Source of the DNA: Acidobacteriaceae bacterium
GTDB lineage: Bacteria; Acidobacteriota; Terriglobia; Terriglobales; SbA1
DNA: 7,632 bases
Assembly (NCBI GenBank): GCA_003136335.1
Contig: PLEA01000630.1
Coordinates: 1-7,632, forward strand
Direction of reading: 5' to 3'
The translations under genes and the position numbers were made by a program. Numbering within the stretch: the stretch's first letter is position 1; every line of letters begins with the position of its first letter. Below are positions 6,369 through 7,632 of the stretch, piece after piece. The notes below the pieces were generated by a model, which was not told where the DNA came from, did not search any database, and worked only from the letters and a program-made list of their open reading frames with translations.

Positions 6369-7052
6369 CTAAACTCCCTTCACCGCCGGGTCCCAAATGA
6401 ACTTGTGCAACTGCAGGCCGAGCCGGGCGGGGACGTTGTCGGCGATCATCCACTCCGCCAGTTCCTGCGGGTTGAGCAGGCAGTGCGAGCTGTCGCGAGC
6501 GCCAGTCGCGTCCTTGCGGAACGCCGGGGAAAACAGGACCGCGTTTGCCCGCTCCGCGAGATTGTGCCGGTGGGTGAAGTCGCGGGCAAATTCATAGTCC
6601 GCGCGGCTGCTCAGCACAAACTTGATTTCGTCGTGCGCGCCCAGCGCCTCCAGGTTCTCCATGCAAAACGTGTCGCCCTCGCCCGAGTTCGGACACTTCA
6701 CGTCCACGATCTTGATGATACCGGCCGGAACCCGCGCCAATAGGCGTTCTCCGCTAGTTTCGAGGAGGACCTTGTAACCCTCCTCCAGGAGGTGCTGCAT
6801 CAGCGGAACCACCTCGCGCTCCTGCAGCATGGGTTCGCCGCCGGTGATCTCGACCAAACCATCCGCCGGGCTCAGGCGCGTGACCTCGGCCAGCACCTCT
6901 TCGACCGCCATCTTGCGGCCACCCTGAAATGTGTACTCGCTGTCGCACCACGAACAGCGCAGATTGCATCCCGTCAACCGCACAAATACACACGGCAGCC
7001 CTGCGTGCGTGGACTCGCCTTGCAACGATTTGTAGATTTCGGTGATCTGCAT
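6369..7052 (-). CDS. queE: 7-carboxy-7-deazaguanine synthase QueE (radical SAM)
   Basis: QueE is a cytoplasmic radical S-adenosylmethionine enzyme that contracts 6-carboxytetrahydropterin, the QueD product, to 7-carboxy-7-deazaguanine, the QueC substrate. The 227-residue protein has the opening ITEIYKSLQGES (3-14), the cluster motif CNLRCSWC (C29, C33, C36), the SAM-binding ITGGEPMLQ (69-77), LLETSG (96-101), DVKCP (117-121) and the closing LQLHKFIW (213-220). These are all typical of the family and the length is complete. ATG 7052 was chosen because it is the family start; the open frame continues upstream through repeat DNA but encodes no conserved sequence there. As for queC, there is no Shine-Dalgarno sequence and the codon follows TTTTTT. 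It is downstream of queD, separated by 259 bases of repeats, and 97 bases upstream of queC. Confidence 0.95.
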   Translation of the reverse strand: MQITEIYKSLQGESTHAGLPCVFVRLTGCNLRCSWCDSEYTFQGGRKMAVEEVLAEVTRLSPADGLVEITGGEPMLQEREVVPLMQHLLEEGYKVLLETSGERLLARVPAGIIKIVDVKCPNSGEGDTFCMENLEALGAHDEIKFVLSSRADYEFARDFTHRHNLAERANAVLFSPAFRKDATGARDSSHCLLNPQELAEWMIADNVPARLGLQLHKFIWDPAVKGV

Positions 7053-7057
7053 AAAAA

Positions 7058-7092
7058 ACCGTTGCCAGCCGCCAGCTTCCAGTTCTCTAGCA
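7058..7092 (-). repeat. Degenerate heptamer array just upstream of queE
   Basis: CCAG recurs at exactly 7-base spacing on the plus strand (7065, 7072, 7079), giving units CCAGCCG, CCAGCTT and CCAGTTC; a weaker unit follows (TCTAGCA, 7086-7092). On the minus strand this ends at the TTTTTTATG start of queE. GTTGCCAG (7061-7068) has an exact inverted partner CTGGCAAC at 7295-7302 by the queD stop, so the array and that site bracket the whole spacer. Confidence 0.55.
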
Positions 7093-7249
7093 GGCTGCTG
7101 AAAAACTCGGCCTGCGGCGCAGCTTTGAAAGGCCGGGCCCCGCCCCAGGTTTTGAAGGCGCGCGGCCTGTGCCCCCAGGGTTTGAAAGGACGCGGCTTCC
7201 AGCCGCGCCCTAAGTGTCGCAAAATCAGCAGCGGCTTCAGCCGCCAAAG
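7089..7249. repeat. Degenerate palindromic repeat insert between queD and queE
   Basis: This GC-rich stretch holds TTTGAA three times (7124, 7151, 7181), each followed by GG and a GC-rich tail, at 27- and 30-base spacing. It also has two clean hairpins: CGCGGCT/AGCCGCG (7191-7207, loop 3) and GCGGCT/AGCCGC (7231-7244, loop 2). Its left end reads CAGGCTGCTGAAAAAC, resembling ends of non-coding mobile repeats that I know from several environmental phyla. Short frames through it encode low-complexity basic peptides and I reject them as genes. It is probably a non-autonomous or decayed repeat. Confidence 0.6.
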
Positions 7250-7281
7250 TAACATTCGCTCATCAAACAGAGTTCTTCCCG

Positions 7282-7317
7282 CAACCTGCTATTCCTGGCA
7301 ACCGACAACTGCTATTC
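7282..7317. repeat. Short near-duplicate at the queD 3' end
   Basis: CAACCTGCTATTC (7282-7294) recurs as CAACTGCTATTC (7306-7317), with CTGGCAACCGA between. The second copy spans the queD TAG stop. CAAC motifs at 7299 and 7306 keep a 7-base phase. It looks like the right-hand counterpart of the array before queE. Confidence 0.45.
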
Positions 7318-7632
7318 GCTGTATTTCGCCGTGGTGGTATCTGTCTCGAAAACCGTCACATCCTTCACTCGCACGCGACCATTGGTCACGCTTTTCAACT
7401 TTGTATTCGATTGCTCGTAGAAATACTTTGCCAGATTCTCGGCCGACGGATTGATCACCGTGAACGGCTCGATCTCATTGATCATCTGGTGGTCCAGACG
7501 CTCGATCACGTGCTTCATCACTTCGCGCAGATCTTTAAAATCGAGCAGCAGGCCGGCCTTGTCCAGTTCGGCTCCAGCCAGCGTCACCCGGATCTTGTAA
7601 TTGTGCCCGTGCGGATTCTCGCACTTGCCCTT
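7312..7632 (-). CDS. queD: 6-carboxy-5,6,7,8-tetrahydropterin synthase QueD, C-terminal part
   Basis: The N-terminus lies beyond the right edge; 106 residues are in view, ending at TAG (7312-7314). QueD, of the PTPS fold, converts dihydroneopterin triphosphate to 6-carboxytetrahydropterin, which QueE uses. The visible part begins KGKCENPHGHNYKIRV, with the catalytic cysteine and the zinc-ligand pair HGH of the CxxxHGHNY motif. LLLDFKDL, LDHQMINEI, NPSAENLA and the late VFETDTTTAKY, with its conserved glutamate, follow. All expected active-site positions in this part are present and the length to the stop is normal. It is the first visible member of the queD-queE-queC cluster. Its promoter and start cannot be seen, and its last codons overlap short repeat sequence. 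Confidence 0.93.
   Translation of the reverse strand, partial: KGKCENPHGHNYKIRVTLAGAELDKAGLLLDFKDLREVMKHVIERLDHQMINEIEPFTVINPSAENLAKYFYEQSNTKLKSVTNGRVRVKDVTVFETDTTTAKYSE

Noticed and set aside
7089..7106. Insertion sequence end (CAGGCTGCTGAAAAAC)
   Set aside because: It resembles known element ends, but no transposase frame or matching inverted end is present, so only a decayed or non-autonomous repeat is claimed.
7053..7120. preQ1 riboswitch in front of queE
   Set aside because: A preQ1 element would be expected near que genes, but the leader shows none of its conserved core or A-rich tail; it is heptamer repeat followed by T6.
7124..7189. Possible CRISPR array from the three TTTGAA repeats
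   Set aside because: Units are too short and degenerate, spacing is 27-30 bases without unique spacers, and no cas genes are present.
6974..7255. Small minus-strand frame with RPFK-type repeats
   Set aside because: It is translation of the degenerate palindromic repeat running out of frame into queE; it is low complexity and not a gene.

Overview
The window reads as a GC-rich bacterial chromosome segment. I favour an Acidobacteriota-type soil bacterium, by inference only. The reasons are the secreted protein that joins a carboxypeptidase-regulatory-like domain to TPRs, the PilT-like ATPase beside housekeeping genes, and intergenic spacers filled with heptamer palindromes and degenerate palindromic repeats. 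There are no rRNA or tRNA genes, no CRISPR array and no complete insertion sequence.

Layout. The first 592 bases are the plus-strand 3' part of an electron-transfer flavoprotein:ubiquinone oxidoreductase (ETF-QO) gene. It converges on a minus-strand block at a perfect 41-bp inverted repeat built partly of heptamers (595-682). Every other gene is on the minus strand. In transcription order from the right edge they are queD (cut by the window end), queE, queC, a secreted TPR protein, a PilT/PilU-like ATPase, moeA, and a TerC/Alx-family membrane protein.

How the genes work together. QueD, QueE and QueC catalyse three consecutive steps to 7-cyano-7-deazaguanine (preQ0), the precursor of queuosine and related deazapurines. 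They form a collinear queD-queE-queC cluster. The TPR protein has its own strong Shine-Dalgarno sequence and a hairpin terminator-like structure after it, so it looks like an independent unit. The PilT-like ATPase, MoeA (molybdenum cofactor insertion) and TerC (probable metal-ion transporter) follow one another but have no obvious shared function. ETF-QO feeds electrons from acyl-CoA and amino-acid dehydrogenation into the quinone pool.

The most unusual material lies between the genes. Three spacers carry 7-nt-periodic repeats. Two of them form inverted repeats that fill nearly the whole gap between adjacent genes, and the third flanks a degenerate palindromic insert. Each array uses a different heptamer but the architecture is similar. 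Both queE and queC start with a T6-ATG context lacking a Shine-Dalgarno sequence, directly after such an array. A separate short repeat is inserted in frame inside moeA. I see no new multi-gene system; the heptamer-palindrome family is the best candidate for something under-described.
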